DNA from: Imbricaverruca yamaguchii
Lineage: Eukaryota; Arthropoda; Thecostraca; Neoverrucidae
DNA: 64,000 nucleotides
Assembly (NCBI GenBank): GCA_034440575.1
Contig: JAOTOL010001509.1
Span: forward strand, 1,363,663-1,427,662
Reading direction: 5' to 3'
The position numbers and the translations under genes are program-made. The notes below the pieces were generated by a model. It searched no databases. It had not been told where the DNA came from and worked only from the letters and a program-made list of their open reading frames with translations. Of the stretch, positions 51,469-63,904 are shown one piece after another (positions within the stretch are counted from its first letter, which is position 1; every line of letters begins with the position of its first letter).

Positions 51469-53199
51469 TATAACCCACATTACGGAATAGGCACACGGCA
51501 GATACGGAGTCCGCACCTGACATCGCGAATAGTATCGTTCACGCTAAGTCTGTGTTCTACATTTCGCGATGTGGTAGCCTTCCGATTGGCTGGGACGCAG
51601 GTTTCATTATAGAGAGGAAGCGGACAGAGTAGATCCGACTCACGCGAGACAGCTGAGACACCTGGCAACATCTCACACGCGGGAGATGTGAGAGGAAGCG
51701 GACAGAGGCGATCAAAATCACGCGAGACGGCCGATGCACGTGGCAGCAGCTCACGTGCGTGAGATGTCAGAAGAAGCAGACAGAGCAGCTCCAGCTGAGG
51801 TGCCACGGCACGGGGCGTGTACGGTGGCCTGATCGCATGTCGCACCAGGACGATGGCCTGATCGCATGGTGAGCATGATGGCCCTGACTGTCGCCACAAA
51901 TGGGATGCTGTGGGGTGTGGTGACTTGTGTTTCTGCCTCAGTGCCCGTGTGTGCTGCTCAACTCCCGGACGGAGAGTAATGATCGTGCCGCGCCCTGGCG
52001 CCTGGTCTGCTCGTAAGTCACGGCCGCGGACGGATTTCATTCTTTGTATCGAATCGGGGTGCCGTCTTCTTGGTTAGAAATCGTGACGAATCATGTCCCA
52101 CACATAACTGGCGGAGTATGAACTCCACTACATTCACGCCCGCCTGCCACGACTGCAGGCGTGTTTAGTGGGCCAGTTTTTGACCCACCTCGGCACCCGG
52201 CATGACCCACCCGAATGGGTCATGCGGTGGCGGCGCAGACCTCGCTGTGCAGGTGGCAGCACCGGCGGACGGACAGAGGTCGCTCCAACGCTGGCGCACG
52301 GTAGACGGCGGCACCCACACCACCAAGCTGTCGCCTGGAACTGAGCGTTCCCCAGTCCATGAAGCTAGGAAAGGGCTATGTCTGCTTCGAATGTATTGGC
52401 CATTGTGTAAAGAACTTTTATCTTTGTGGTCACAGGTCCAGGCATGGTGCCCGACCTTGTACCTGGAGCATGAGAAAAGCATGGCACGCCTCTTGCCCTC
52501 GCCCGTCCAGCCCTCCTAATTGCGCCTTATGCCGGCGTTGATGAATCGGAGTAAGTTAGCTACCTTAGCGAACACAGGAAATTAGATGTTCCGCGAGAGC
52601 AGCTGAACTCGACTGAGCATGTGTGAGAAGTAGTCAGTGGATCTGAATAACGTTTCCAGACAGCGTTGCGAAATGGCCAGCGTACCAACTGCTCTGAGCC
52701 TTAACAAAACCGTAATGACAGGTACCCTGAGCCATCGCTCTTCCACGTGACTTGTGCGACGTCAGCGTGGCTCGATTCGTGGGCGTCGCCGTGACCGCAC
52801 TCGGCGCGATCAGTTACAAAACGGTATCGGCGGCACAATGGGCACGGCGCACCAGCGCCGCACACATGGCTGTGCTTGCACAAGGCGCACCGCCGAACGG
52901 CGGCTGCCTTTCACCCGGGCGGCGGACGCGAGCGCGAGCACCTGCCTCACTGCCGTCACCGCCAGAGCGTGTGACGGGAGGCGATTACGTCACCGCGACG
53001 TGTAGTGCAGGCGACCGCTCCTCTGATTACACCGAATACACACCGGCAGGACGTCGTAATGCACGACACAGTGGCTTGGTCGTCGCTGACGGGACGTTGC
53101 TCCGCCTGTGGTCTGGGCACCACCGGCCGGGGCGGATTTGTTGCGCGGATTCGGACCGCCGCTCGGCGACCTTGCCAGGAGATTCCCGCTGGGTGTCGG

Positions 53200-53585
53200 C
53201 GGTCTCGGGCGGAGATTTGTTCGCCGGCTGTCGGTGATCTGACCGACACTCAGCTGGACGATGTATCTGCTCGCCACCTGTCGGAGATCTGAGCGACGCT
53301 GAGCTGGATGATGGATTTGCCCGCCGGCTGTCGGGGACCTGACCGAGCTGATCGGTGATCTGACCCGGGCAGCCAGCCGACTGTTGCTGATCTGACCCGG
53401 ACAGGCAGGCGCTTGACTGCCGGAGCTCCTTCCGACACTAAGCTTGGTGAGAGATCCAGAGTTTCGGACATCTGGCCGACATCGATCTGAGTCGGAGATC
53501 TGGTCCCGAGCATCAAAGACCTGGCGGATATTGGCCTGGGTCGCACATCTGGCCCCGAGTGTCGGAGACCTGTCCGACATTGGTC
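53200..53585. repeat. Degenerate GC-rich repeat
   Basis: Words CTGTCGGNGATCTGACCGAC and CGGAGAYCTG recur at irregular spacing on this strand. Confidence 0.55.
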
Positions 53586-54182
53586 TTGGTTGGGGAGGCG
53601 AGACTGTTCTCCGACTGTTGTCCGGTGCTGGTTATGATGGATGTGTCGCTTGTGGGAGTCGCGTCACGTAACTGGGCGTTAATCATCTGCTAGACACTCG
53701 ACCGTTGCGAGTATTTCTTCAACCAGTCATACTTCTGTAACGCTGCTATTTACCATAGACTTCCGAGGACTTTAGAAAGGAAAGATCCATAAAATATAGG
53801 CCTGCGTGAAGGAATACATAAATATGGTACATAAATATAAACGTATCTCATTAATCATTTTATTTTAAATCAACCAATCTTACTCCCGTAGCTCCCCAAG
53901 TCCGAGGACTTGCTTCATTGCAACGTTCTAATTTTGTTCCCACAAACGGGTTGAAGACGAATTTATAAATCGATCATTGGCGACAACATTGCGTGAATAA
54001 GGCAAAATGTGCCTTGCCAATGGATCAATTTGTTGTTCTGAGCTTCCCCTTGGTGTTGTAGTCATAAGACCGTCTTGTCTCGTACATAGAACCACCTTTC
54101 TCGCACAACACTTCGTGGAATGCAACGACTGCAAGGGTTTCATGCATTTTGCGTACGGTATCGTATACATAACGTGTTAATA

Positions 54183-54422
54183 CTATTGTACGGATATTAA
54201 AAGCTAAACTGATCTTCAAGATCGAGGAACGACTCAAGGTGTGAAAAAAAATTGTAAAACTATATTGTGATGTTTTGATCATGGGCCATTAAAAATAATG
54301 GTTCTTTGGCAATGGCTTATGGCCGAAACGTCACAATATAGCTTTACAATTTTCATAACATTAAGTCGTTCCTGGTACTTGAAGATCATCTTAGCTTTTA
54401 ACATATCTACAATGATTTACCA
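54183..54422. repeat. Inverted repeat with arms of about 105 bp
   Basis: The left arm (TTAAAAGCTAA, GATCTTCAAG, AGGAACGACT, AATTGTAAAACTATATTGTG) is matched by the reverse complement of the right arm (TTAAAAGCTAA, GATCTTCAAG, AGGAACGACT, AATTGTAAAGCTATATTGTG). Short loop around 54,290-54,310. Confidence 0.82.
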
Positions 54423-55661
54423 TCAGGAAATACGGGACTTTCTGAACTATGTACGTAGTATTAATAATATGTGCAATGTGTAATGTTAGTAATATAGTGA
54501 TAATATGCACATCCTAGTAATATGCAAGTGCGATGAATGTGTTGAGTGCAGATCGACGGATATTTTGAATAAATGCAAGGTAACAGTTGAGTGTAAAAAC
54601 AAGCACATTTTCAACGGCTCACTGGGCACTATTGTTCAACGACATTTAATAGTTAGATCGTGAACTGGAAGTCTATGGCTGTTTACAATATCAGTCAGAT
54701 AAATTAGCAATTTGGAACACGAAGGATGTTGGCAATCAGCCTATTCAGCAAAATGAGAAGCTGTACGAAAATTGGAAATTTATATCGACTGTGAAACTCG
54801 AAAAAGGAGTTTCCATAGGGCTCAGAAGGACGCGATAAAATTAGCATTTCTTTACGGCAAATGTCCCAATAATCGCAAGCAGAGAGATTCTTGGGCTCAG
54901 CTCTTTATCTACTGTAAGAAGATCTTACTCCATGCGTCTCGCTCTGGGTGGTTCATTCAATAATCCCCCATCACCACTGGCGTTGAGTTATTAAAATGAT
55001 CTGGGTGGAGGTGGGGGTGGGGGCAACACATGAAGGCAATGGACGTGCCAAAATAAATTTTAGGCACAACCGTGTCAAAATTTGATGTTGTTTATGGGTT
55101 AAGTCAACACTGGTGGGGCACCTGTCCCCTGAAAACTATGCAAAACAAGATCCCCACACATCACACAGTTTTAAATGAACAGAAGTTGTCAATGATTGGC
55201 AGTATTTCAATTACTCCAACGTCAAAATCCCTAAAATCGCTTCAATCACATCATAATTGCGCCCGAGTTAACACACCATTACCTCCTGCACTGTAGTTGT
55301 CGCGACTCTGGCCGATGATAAGGATAGGTTCGTGTTTTCTTGGCTGTCGTAAACCGTTGTGGCCACAGACATGGCTTCACATCACGGGGTTTGGGCTGTA
55401 TTTCAACTTCATTGAAGTGTGAGCAGCATTAAACTGTGTGGGATGTTGGTAGTGGCCGCATACTTGAATCTGTATGTCATGGACCGACGGTTTCAATTAT
55501 GGACACGTTTTAGATTGTGGCAAGATAATATCTAGAATGAGGGGTTACAAACACAAGACAGGACTTGACATCCATGCAGCCAGAGAGGTGTGAATGTCTG
55601 TCAAGGTGAAAGTTGATTGATATGCATCGCTGCGGCATTAAAATGCATGAAGCCCTTTGGG

Positions 55662-55682
55662 CTGTGTGTGTGTGTGTGTGTG
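55662..55682. repeat. (GT)n microsatellite
   Basis: About ten GT units. Confidence 0.95.
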
Positions 55683-55830
55683 TTTTGAAGTTGTTGGTGT
55701 GCTAAACATTCTATTCAGCTTCTTTAGCAGGAGTGTTATGGCTGAGATTGCATGCTAAGCAGCATTTCAGTTTGCCTCATGCATGTCGGTGGGCGATTGA
55801 CGTCAGCACGGTGGCAGTATCCTGAGCCGC

Positions 55831-56718
55831 CGGTGTGTGACCACGCAGCGGGCTGTGTGCAGCGGTCGTCGGTGTGTGACCACGCAGCGGGCTGTGTGCA
55901 GCGGTCGTCGGTGTGTGACCACGCAGCGGGCTGTGTGCAGCGGTCGTCGGTGTGTGACCACGCAGCGGGCTGTGTGCAGCGGTCGTCGGTGTGTGACCAC
56001 GCAGCGGGCTGTGTGCAGCGGTCGTCGGTGTGTGACCACGCAGCGGGCTGTGTGCAGCGGTCGTGTGGGCGGTCGTCGGTGTGTGACCACGCAGCGGGCT
56101 GTGTGCAGCGGTCGTCGGTGTGTGACCACGCAGCGGGCTGTGTGCAGCGGTCGTCGGTGTGTGACCACGCAGCGGGCTGTGTGCAGCGGTCGTCGGTGTG
56201 TGACCACGCAGCGGGCTGTGTGCAGCGGTCGTCGGTGTGTGACCACGCAGCGGGCTGTGTGCAGCGGTCGTCGGTGTGTGACCACGCAGCGGGCTGTGTG
56301 CAGCGGTCGTCGGTGTGTGACCACGCAGCGGGCTGTGTGCAGCGGTCGTCGGTGTGTGACCAGCAGCGGGCTGTGTGCAGCGGTCGTCGGTGTGTGACCA
56401 CGCAGCGGGCTGTGTGCAGCGGTCGTCGGTGTGGTGACCACGCAGCGGGCTGTGTGCAGCGGTCGTCGGTGTGTGACCACGCAGCGGGCTGGTGCGCGGG
56501 TGTGCAGCGGTCGTCGGTGTGTGACCACGCAGCGGGCTGTGTGCAGCGGTCGTCGGTGTGTGACCACGCAGCGGGCTGTGTGCAGCGGTCGTCGGTGTGT
56601 GACCACGCAGCGGGCTGTGTGCAGCGGTCGTCGGTGTGTGACCACGCAGCGGGCTGTGTGCAGCGGTCGTCGGTGTGTGACCACGCAGCGGGCTGTGTGC
56701 AGCGGTCGTCGGTGTGTA
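55831..56718. repeat. 39-bp tandem array, about 23 units
   Basis: Unit contains CGGTGTGTGACCACGCAGCG and GGCTGTGTGCAGCGGTCGT. Most units are identical; a few carry small indels (56060, 56360, 56430, 56490). 39 is a multiple of three, so frames stay open on both strands for hundreds of codons without being genes. Confidence 0.97.
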
Positions 56719-57094
56719 GTGGGCTGTGCACCGCGGCCTCTGCCGCCAGCCGGCGCACCGGTGCGTCACATTTGTCAGCGCACCGCGTCTGTCGGTCACG
56801 GGGACAGCGCCACGAGTCACGCCTCCCCGCAGCCGTGGGTGGTCGACTGTCGAGGCGCGCCTGTGCGGCGCCGGCCACTGCGTCAGAGGTGGCGCAGCGG
56901 CGTGGCGCTCAGCTCCCGGAGGGGTCACCAGCCACCTGGCTGCCGGCAGTATTTCGCCGCGTCGTCGCTCGGCCGACGGCGGCCGGCGCCGTTATCGCTG
57001 ATGGATGGCCACCATCATTACAGATTATACAAAACGATCGAGAGAAAACAAGCGGTCGCGTCGCGGCGGGTGCACTCGGTGCGGCTGAGTGGGG

Positions 57095-57530
57095 CATCGT
57101 GACCACCGGGCCCGGTGCGGCTGACGTGCGGCGCATCTGTGACCGGGCTCTGTGTGGCTGACGTGCGGCGCTTGTGACCACCGGGCCCGTGTGTCGGTGA
57201 CGTGCGGCGCATCTGTGACCGGGCTCTGTGTCGGCTGACGTGCGGCGCATCTGTGACCACCGGGCCCGTGTGTCGGCTGACGTGCGGCGCATCTGTGACC
57301 GGGCTCTGTGTCGGCTGACGTGCGGCGCATTGTGACCACCGTGGACCGGCTGTGTCGGCTGACGTGCGGCGCGTGTGACCCGGCCGGGGGCGTGTGGCTG
57401 CGGCGGCCGGCTGTGGCTGCGTGGGCATCTGTGGCCACCGGGCCCGTGTGTCGGCTGACGTGCTGCGCATATGTGACCACCGGACCAGTGTTTCGGCTGA
57501 TGTGCAGCGCATGTGTGACCGGGCCGGCGG
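57095..57530. repeat. GC-rich tandem array, alternating units of about 35 and 42 bp
   Basis: Core GGCTGACGTGCGGCGCATCT followed by GTGACC, then either GGGCTCTGTGTC or ACCGGGCCCGTGTGTC. The two unit types alternate, giving a higher-order period near 77 bp. Confidence 0.88.
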
Positions 57531-58589
57531 CCGGCGGTCGGTGTGTCGACGTTGCGGCAGAGCCGTCTGTTGTGTGTCGGTGAGGTGTCGGGCCGCGGTC
57601 CGGCCGTCGCCGCCGCACCACGTGCCGACGCGCCCCGTTTCGGTGGCGGTGACGCCGGTCGGTAAGTGGGTCTCGCCTCACAGGTCCGATGGCCGGCCAG
57701 ACCCACTTCTCGGCCGCACCACAATGCTGACGAGACGGCCGGGATGGCGGCGGACGCCTCATCGGACAGGCCGACCATAGACGCCGCCGGTGCGGCCGGT
57801 GGGCAGCGACTGCTGTGTGTTCTCAGCGTGGCTTGACTGCGATTTTGTATACACCGGGTTTCCAGATGGTGACGTCAGTCGAAGAGCGCATCGCTTGCGT
57901 CGGTGGTAGTCAGCCGAAGTGATTGCGAGCACGGGGGTGGCTTACGACATCTGGCATCGGAACCTTGGGACCTGAAGCGATTGCGTTTCAACATGTTGGC
58001 GTTGGGTTTTTTGCGGTTTGCTTATACCACTGCGGTGGTGAGTTCGAAGGCGGTCAGTGCATTGGCTGCCTTCTAATTCTTCGTACTGATTTGCGGCGGC
58101 GCCCGTATCACTTTCCCAATGTAGCCCTGGTGCAACTTGATTTGTCTGAGTGACTGTGGCTGAGTGTACTGGGTCGTGCGATGGACGGAACCGGCTTATG
58201 TGGCGCAAGAAGTGACGGCAGTGCTTGGCGGTCATCTCGACTGTTGCAGGTGAATTCGGCTGTCGATAAAGACTAACGGGGCTGCGGTTTGTCATTCTCT
58301 AGCATTCCGTGGTGTTTGTTTAGCTCGGTGCAATCGGCTTCTCCACGCCGACATTAGCAGGCAGGATTGGTTCCCTTTTCACCTGGGCCGCATTCGTGGA
58401 CAGTGCCACCGTGAGGCACGTCGTTTTCCGATAGATAACCATCCCCACGGTCGAAGAGGGCGGCCACTCTCGCGGTAGACGGATCCTTGCAGAGTTCAGA
58501 CGTTTGCTGTCTAGATGAATACGCTTCTTCAACGACTTCCTACTGTCCCCGTCTAATTTCAGATTTCAGATGGTTCCTTTCTAACTAAT

Positions 58590-59640
58590 TGCAGCCCAAC
58601 TCCTGCGAAATACGGCCCTACACAGAATTAGACGGCCCCTTCTTGGCTTCACACGACCCTCCCATAGCTTGGGTGGCCCCGACCCAGTTTATATGCTCCT
58701 TGATGAACTAACACAGACTCTCTCCAACTTGATTGGCTTGTTCAACTAAGCCCTCCTTACCTTACCCGGTCCTCTGCGAGCTTAAATGGCCCCTTTGGCT
58801 AAAAAATGCCTGGCTCAGAAATACACCAGCTCGAGCAGTGCAGTTTTGGATTTGCACCACGTTCAATTAGACATTTTCGGCGCGCTTCGTGGGCATAGTG
58901 TACTCTCGTTTTACCTCAGCGGACGAATCTCGGAAGTTTCACACCCAGCTGGGAACAGGAGGAATCTTGGGAGCTAGACGTCTTGAAGCTGGGGTAGCCC
59001 TTGACGCAAGAAGGGCCATTTGATGCTGTAGAGGCCCCTTGAACCTGTAGGGATCATTGAGACTGGTGGGACAGCTTGAATGAAATCTGGAGAGGCCCTT
59101 CAGGAAGGAGGAAGCCTTGAAACCGGAGGGACCCTCTTAGCTGTGTGGCTCGTGGAGTTCGATTACCTCCACATGGGTTGGACGGCCTAAGGAGCCTGAC
59201 GGTCGGCGGCCATCGGTGATTAAGCCCTGGGAATTAATTTTTTTAGAGACCTCTAGATGTTGAGGATCCCAGAGAGCTGAAGGAGAGACCCTGGAAGATG
59301 GAGAGCCTTTGGAAATTTGGAGAATTTGAGAACCTCTGAGAGCTGCGGAAGTCCAGAAATTTAGGATTACCAGCTGGGAATATGAGTGGTACTTGGGAGC
59401 TGGGGTTGCATGGACCTTTGAAGCTGGATTAGCCCTTGAGAAAGCTGGAAGGTCTCTTCAAAGTTGGAGATGCTTCTTCAGGCTGGAGGGGCCCCTTGAG
59501 CTAGAGGGGCCGCATAAAGCTGGTGTCCTCTTTCGGCTGTATGGGGCCGCTTCTAGTTCGCTGGCACTTGAAGGCGTTGGAGGGCTCCTTGCAAGATTCA
59601 GTACGGCCGGAGCTTGAGTGACCCTGAGAGTTGCAGAGAC
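58590..59640. repeat. Old, highly diverged repeat array
   Basis: Motif AGCTGGAGRGGCCCYTTGA recurs every 25-40 bp on the plus strand from about 58,975 on. In 58,590-58,800 its reverse complement (GGCCCC..AGCTT) recurs instead, so orientation flips. Confidence 0.5.
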
Positions 59641-60169
59641 TCTGGAATTTGGGGACTTCAAGACTTTCTATGAATATAAATATGACCAGTTGGTGGTCTA
59701 TATGGGGTCTCTTTGACAGCACCAAGCATACCTTCTACACCTACGAGAACGGCTATCATTTTGGTATATTTTGAATGGGTACATGCTCAGCCGACGTCTT
59801 ATGCAGAACTATGTCCTGATGCTAATTTGTGCATACCCATAGCTGAGTAGGAAACCTGAGAGCGGAACATCCGCTCAACAGGTCTTTTCTGGGGTAGCGC
59901 AAACAAAATGTTCCAATATACCGCTACTCCGTCGGGATATATGTTGTCTACTCTGTATGAGGCTAGCGCGGACGGAGCTTAATAGCGTCTGTAATATCCA
60001 ACCACGGCTTAAACGCCCAATGGCATTCCAATAGAGACCCCACATAATCGCAGTTCCCCTCCCCCATAGGCACCAATAGTGGGTTAGCAGGCCTTCGACG
60101 ACAAGCTTTGAGTACTGACAAGGACCAAGTCTTGAGGTGCTTGCAATTGCAGCCCCTAACTGCAGCCCC

Positions 60170-60285
60170 TTTATCCCGCTCCGGTTGATCAGCTCGCCAG
60201 AGCGCTGGCCTGTATTGGTCTCAGTGTCCTGGCAAGACAGGATTCGAGTCGCTTCTACGCGCTCGCATTTAGCCCTCGACAGGGG
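60170..60285 (+). mobile_element. tRNA-derived SINE head
   Basis: GATCAGCTCGCCAGAGCGCT (box A-like) and GGATTCGAGTC (box B, 60239-60249) sit 50 bp apart as in a tRNA gene; the cloverleaf is incomplete. Related to the fragment at 45748. Confidence 0.5.
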
Positions 60286-60619
60286 AGTATCAATTGCACG
60301 GTAAGTTTTTGGTCAAATTCGTACCGTTGAACTGGAATTCACAGATCGGGTGGCGGGGTCACGGCCCACGCAACAAGCTTTTGCTTAGGAGTAGAACCAT
60401 GGGTCATACAGCCATCCCAGCAAAATTCGGAGTTAAAGTAAAAACTTCATTTTAATAAAGCCCCAGGGTCCTAATTTGTCAAAGGAGTAACCAAATACGA
60501 GCTAAGTGCTTCATCAGCCTCCTTCAGCTTTCCAATCCTGGTAATTTCCATGCTGCGCCCTCTCGCTAAAAATTATTTGAACCTGCCCAAACTGTTTCAA
60601 ATGTTGGTACGCCCATTGT

Positions 60620-62690
60620 ACCGACATTAGCCTGTGTCGATAATATTCAAGGTGTGTGTTATCAAAAACGGTAACTCTTTTGTATTTGCCTCGATATGTA
60701 GCCTAACAATTTGGCATAAAAATTAGATCACTGGACAATCGGCATTTGTTCTCAAAATACGTTTCAAAAGACTGTTTTCGGTAAATTCGGCGCCACATTC
60801 GCTGTGAGAACCAATCCAGATAAGTAGATCAAAGAGTTCCTTTTGATCGTCTCGACGAGTTGAGCCGATTGAATCCACGCAACACGTTGAAAAATATATA
60901 GTTAAGAAAAATATCGGCTATCTAATGTCATCTAATACACCAACAAAAGTGCATTTAGAGTTATGCAAATGAATTCTTAGGTTTAAACGAGTAAAAAATC
61001 ATGATACAGACACGGTTTCTGCACTTACTCATTTGAAGACATAGAATCACTTACTGGGCATAGAAATAAAGACAAAGCTTCATATTTATTCGCCGTTTGA
61101 ACTACATAGCAGCATGATTGGGGGCAGTTTCTTTTGTAAGCATGTATCAGATATCAAATACCTACCTATTCTGCATGTTCAGACATTCGAACAGCCTTTC
61201 CACATCATGTTCAGACGAAAATCAGATACTTAAAGGTGACAAAAATGATTACAATTCGCCGTGATCACCGTGGGTCATTGATGCTTGTTTTCTTATCAAA
61301 GGGACACATGTGAGACATCAATTAGTCAACACTGGTATATATCCAATTTAAACATCGCGCGTGAGCATTGCGCACAGCGAAATGGCGCTCCAGACACTTC
61401 TCTGTAGCGATGACAGAGCAGAGAGCCAATTCGCTGTTGAAATCTGATCAGGTGCATCCGAGGAAAAAAAAAAAATGAGCGTGGAGACCCCAACGTCCGT
61501 CCCAGGGGATAATCCTTTAGACTGAATGAGACTACGGAGATTGTGCAGGAGTTCATATCCTGGGACGGCGCCTTCGAACCGACCCTAACGTGCCACACGC
61601 CAAGCTCCGAACTTGATGGCGATATGGACATGCAAATGTGAGTTCCAGTTTCCTTTGCACGATCAGTCAGTTGAACGAAGCGTGAAACAGGTGTCGCTAG
61701 CTGCAAACTTGGGCCAGGCCGGAAGGGAGAGGGGGACGCGGTTGGCATCCGGGTTGGCCAAGCATGCACCGGCAGCTTTTGCCCGTGCTAACAACTAAGA
61801 TTGACGTGGAGAATATGATAAAACGACTGTGAGTTCCGTGAAAGATAGGACTTGGGTGCTCTATGCCGTCCACTTGGTTGTGCCTGCACCTTCGCGAGAT
61901 GTTTGCCGTGGATATACCAGTGTTCATTGATCGATGTCTGATATGTGCCCCTTTTGGAAAAATAGGCACGATGGCCCCATTGCGATCACGGCGAATTTCA
62001 GACACCTACGGCGAATTTTACTCATTTTTATCACCAACGTATCTGATTGTCGTCTGAACGTGATTTGAAAGGTTATCTGAATGTCTGAACATGCAAAGAA
62101 TAGGTAGGTATTTGCGTGTGATGCGCATGCGTACAAAGTAGTTCTCCCCCAATGATCCTGTTCTAAATAGCATCATCATTAATATATCAATAGCTGAAAC
62201 CGAGAATAAATATGAAGCTTTGTCTATATTTATATGCCCAGTGAGTGATGGTGAATTGTTCAACTGGAGTAAGTGCAGAAATCGCGGCTGTATCATTATT
62301 CTTCCTTGTTTAAACCTCAGAGTTCCTTGTATGCCCCGAAATGGACATTTCCTGATGTATTAGAAGACATAAGATAGGCGATATCTTCTTAACTATCGAT
62401 TTGTCTACAATAGTGCGTTGTTTCAATCGACTCAACTCGTCGAGACGATCAAAAGGGGGTACTTACTTGACCCACTTATCTGATTGGTTCTCACAGTCAA
62501 TATGGCGCGGAATGTCGAAAACAGTGTCTTTCAAACGCACTTTTGAGAAAAAATGCCGATTGCCCAGCGATATAATTGTCATGCCAAATTGTTAGGTACA
62601 AACAGGCAAACCAAAAACAGTAGCCGCTTTTGATAAGACCCCACTTTGGAAAATTATCGACACAAGCTAACCGACATCGTTTTTTGCGGA
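60620..62690. repeat. Large imperfect inverted repeat (arms 60620-61370 and 61885-62690)
   Basis: Matching blocks, read with the right arm reverse-complemented: TGTGTCGATAATWTTC, CCTAACAATTTGGCAT, CAATCGGCATT, TTTTGATCGTCTCGACGAGT, GACAAAGCTTCATATTTATT, AATACCTACCTATTCT, CATGTTCAGACATTC, ACACTGGTATAT. Similarity is by eye about 75-80 percent. The spacer of about 500 bp has no clear match. No transposase ORF inside. Confidence 0.85.
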
Positions 62691-62700
62691 GGAGGGGGTA

Positions 62701-63141
62701 GGGGCAGTATTGAGCACGCCTCCAAGAATTAATCGCTCACTCTTCATTAACTGCAAAGCATGCCATCCCCTCTTTATACAAATTTGTGTATTAATCTGAC
62801 AGAAAGTAAAAATATAACTGCATATCATGCATTGATTTCTGTGTAAATTTCATGAAGAATAGGCCGGCTACACCCCTGCCCAAAAGCTCCATGTCAATGC
62901 ACGAAATTGGGAACCTTATCCCTGTGAAAAATCCCCTCCGTTGAATCCGTCATTTTTAACCGCAGCATGTGCCCCACTCCCAGTTCTAAAAATTAAGTTA
63001 CACCACGGGTTCCCACCTCGAGACTCGTGGTACCTCCGCTCTCCGTGCCTGTTTCATACGCACATCCATACGTGACAGCATGCTGTCATCAGTTAATGAG
63101 AAATTAGTAATTATTTCTCGGAGCGTGCTCAATACTGCCCC
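62701..63141. repeat. Perfect 19-bp inverted repeat bounding about 440 bp
   Basis: GGGGCAGTATTGAGCACGC at 62701-62719 and its exact reverse complement at 63123-63141. Could be the ends of a small DNA transposon; no target-site duplication recognised. Confidence 0.75.
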
Positions 63142-63904
63142 TTTGAAGCAGTATTGAGGCGTTCCCACCTCTTTCCTTGCCAAAAAACAAACAAAAAAGC
63201 AAAACAAAAAAACAATACAGCACAGGCCGATGCCGAGGAGCGATAATCTGTTATCAGAAGAAATAACAACAACAAGCGAAGCGAACGCATATTTTCGAAT
63301 GTGGATAGGCAGGCAGCATGTCCCGCCAACAGGCTTCAGACACCGCCATGACTCGCGTACCCGATAACACATCTCAGTTTGTAGTGAAGAATCACCTGGA
63401 GAGTATCTCGGAGACTGTAGGTTGCCAATTAAGGGCCATTTCCAGCCACTATCGCGGGGGTGGTCACCAGCAGTAAACATCCGCCGCGAAGTTCCGAGAA
63501 AGCTTCGTCTTTTCGTCCGTGTTCCAGCGATGAACGACGCTGGAATACGGCGTAACACGTACACGACCGATGGCCTTGGTGAGCTCCACTCGGACCTGTC
63601 CCGAACGGCTCTCCTCACAGGTGATTCATCGCTGACCAGGGGCGGATGTAAGAATGTTCTGTGGGGTTAATTTCGGTCGACGCTTTCTGCGAAGCAGATC
63701 CTTTCAGCTGGGTGGATGCATTCGCCTTCCTGAATGGGCATCTTCACGGTCAGAGGGGTGCCACATTCCCACGGGTGACACGTCCCCAACACCCCTCACC
63801 GTATCCGCCCCTGACGCTGGTCCACTGTAGCGTGTCGGGGGAGGCGGTGGAGACTGCCAGCCGAAAAAGGCGCAGGACGGAGGCCAGCGCCTGATATGGA
63901 CCGG

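Noticed and set aside
55831..56718. CRISPR-like direct repeats
   Set aside because: No spacers between units; simple minisatellite.
55736..57161. ORFs of up to 469 codons on both strands
   Set aside because: Produced by the 39-bp array and adjoining GC-rich array. No non-repetitive domain and equal openness on both strands.
62998..63618. 206-codon minus-strand ORF with a hydrophobic segment
   Set aside because: No recognisable domain; the hydrophobic stretch comes from an A-rich/CAAAA tract; no splice or start support.
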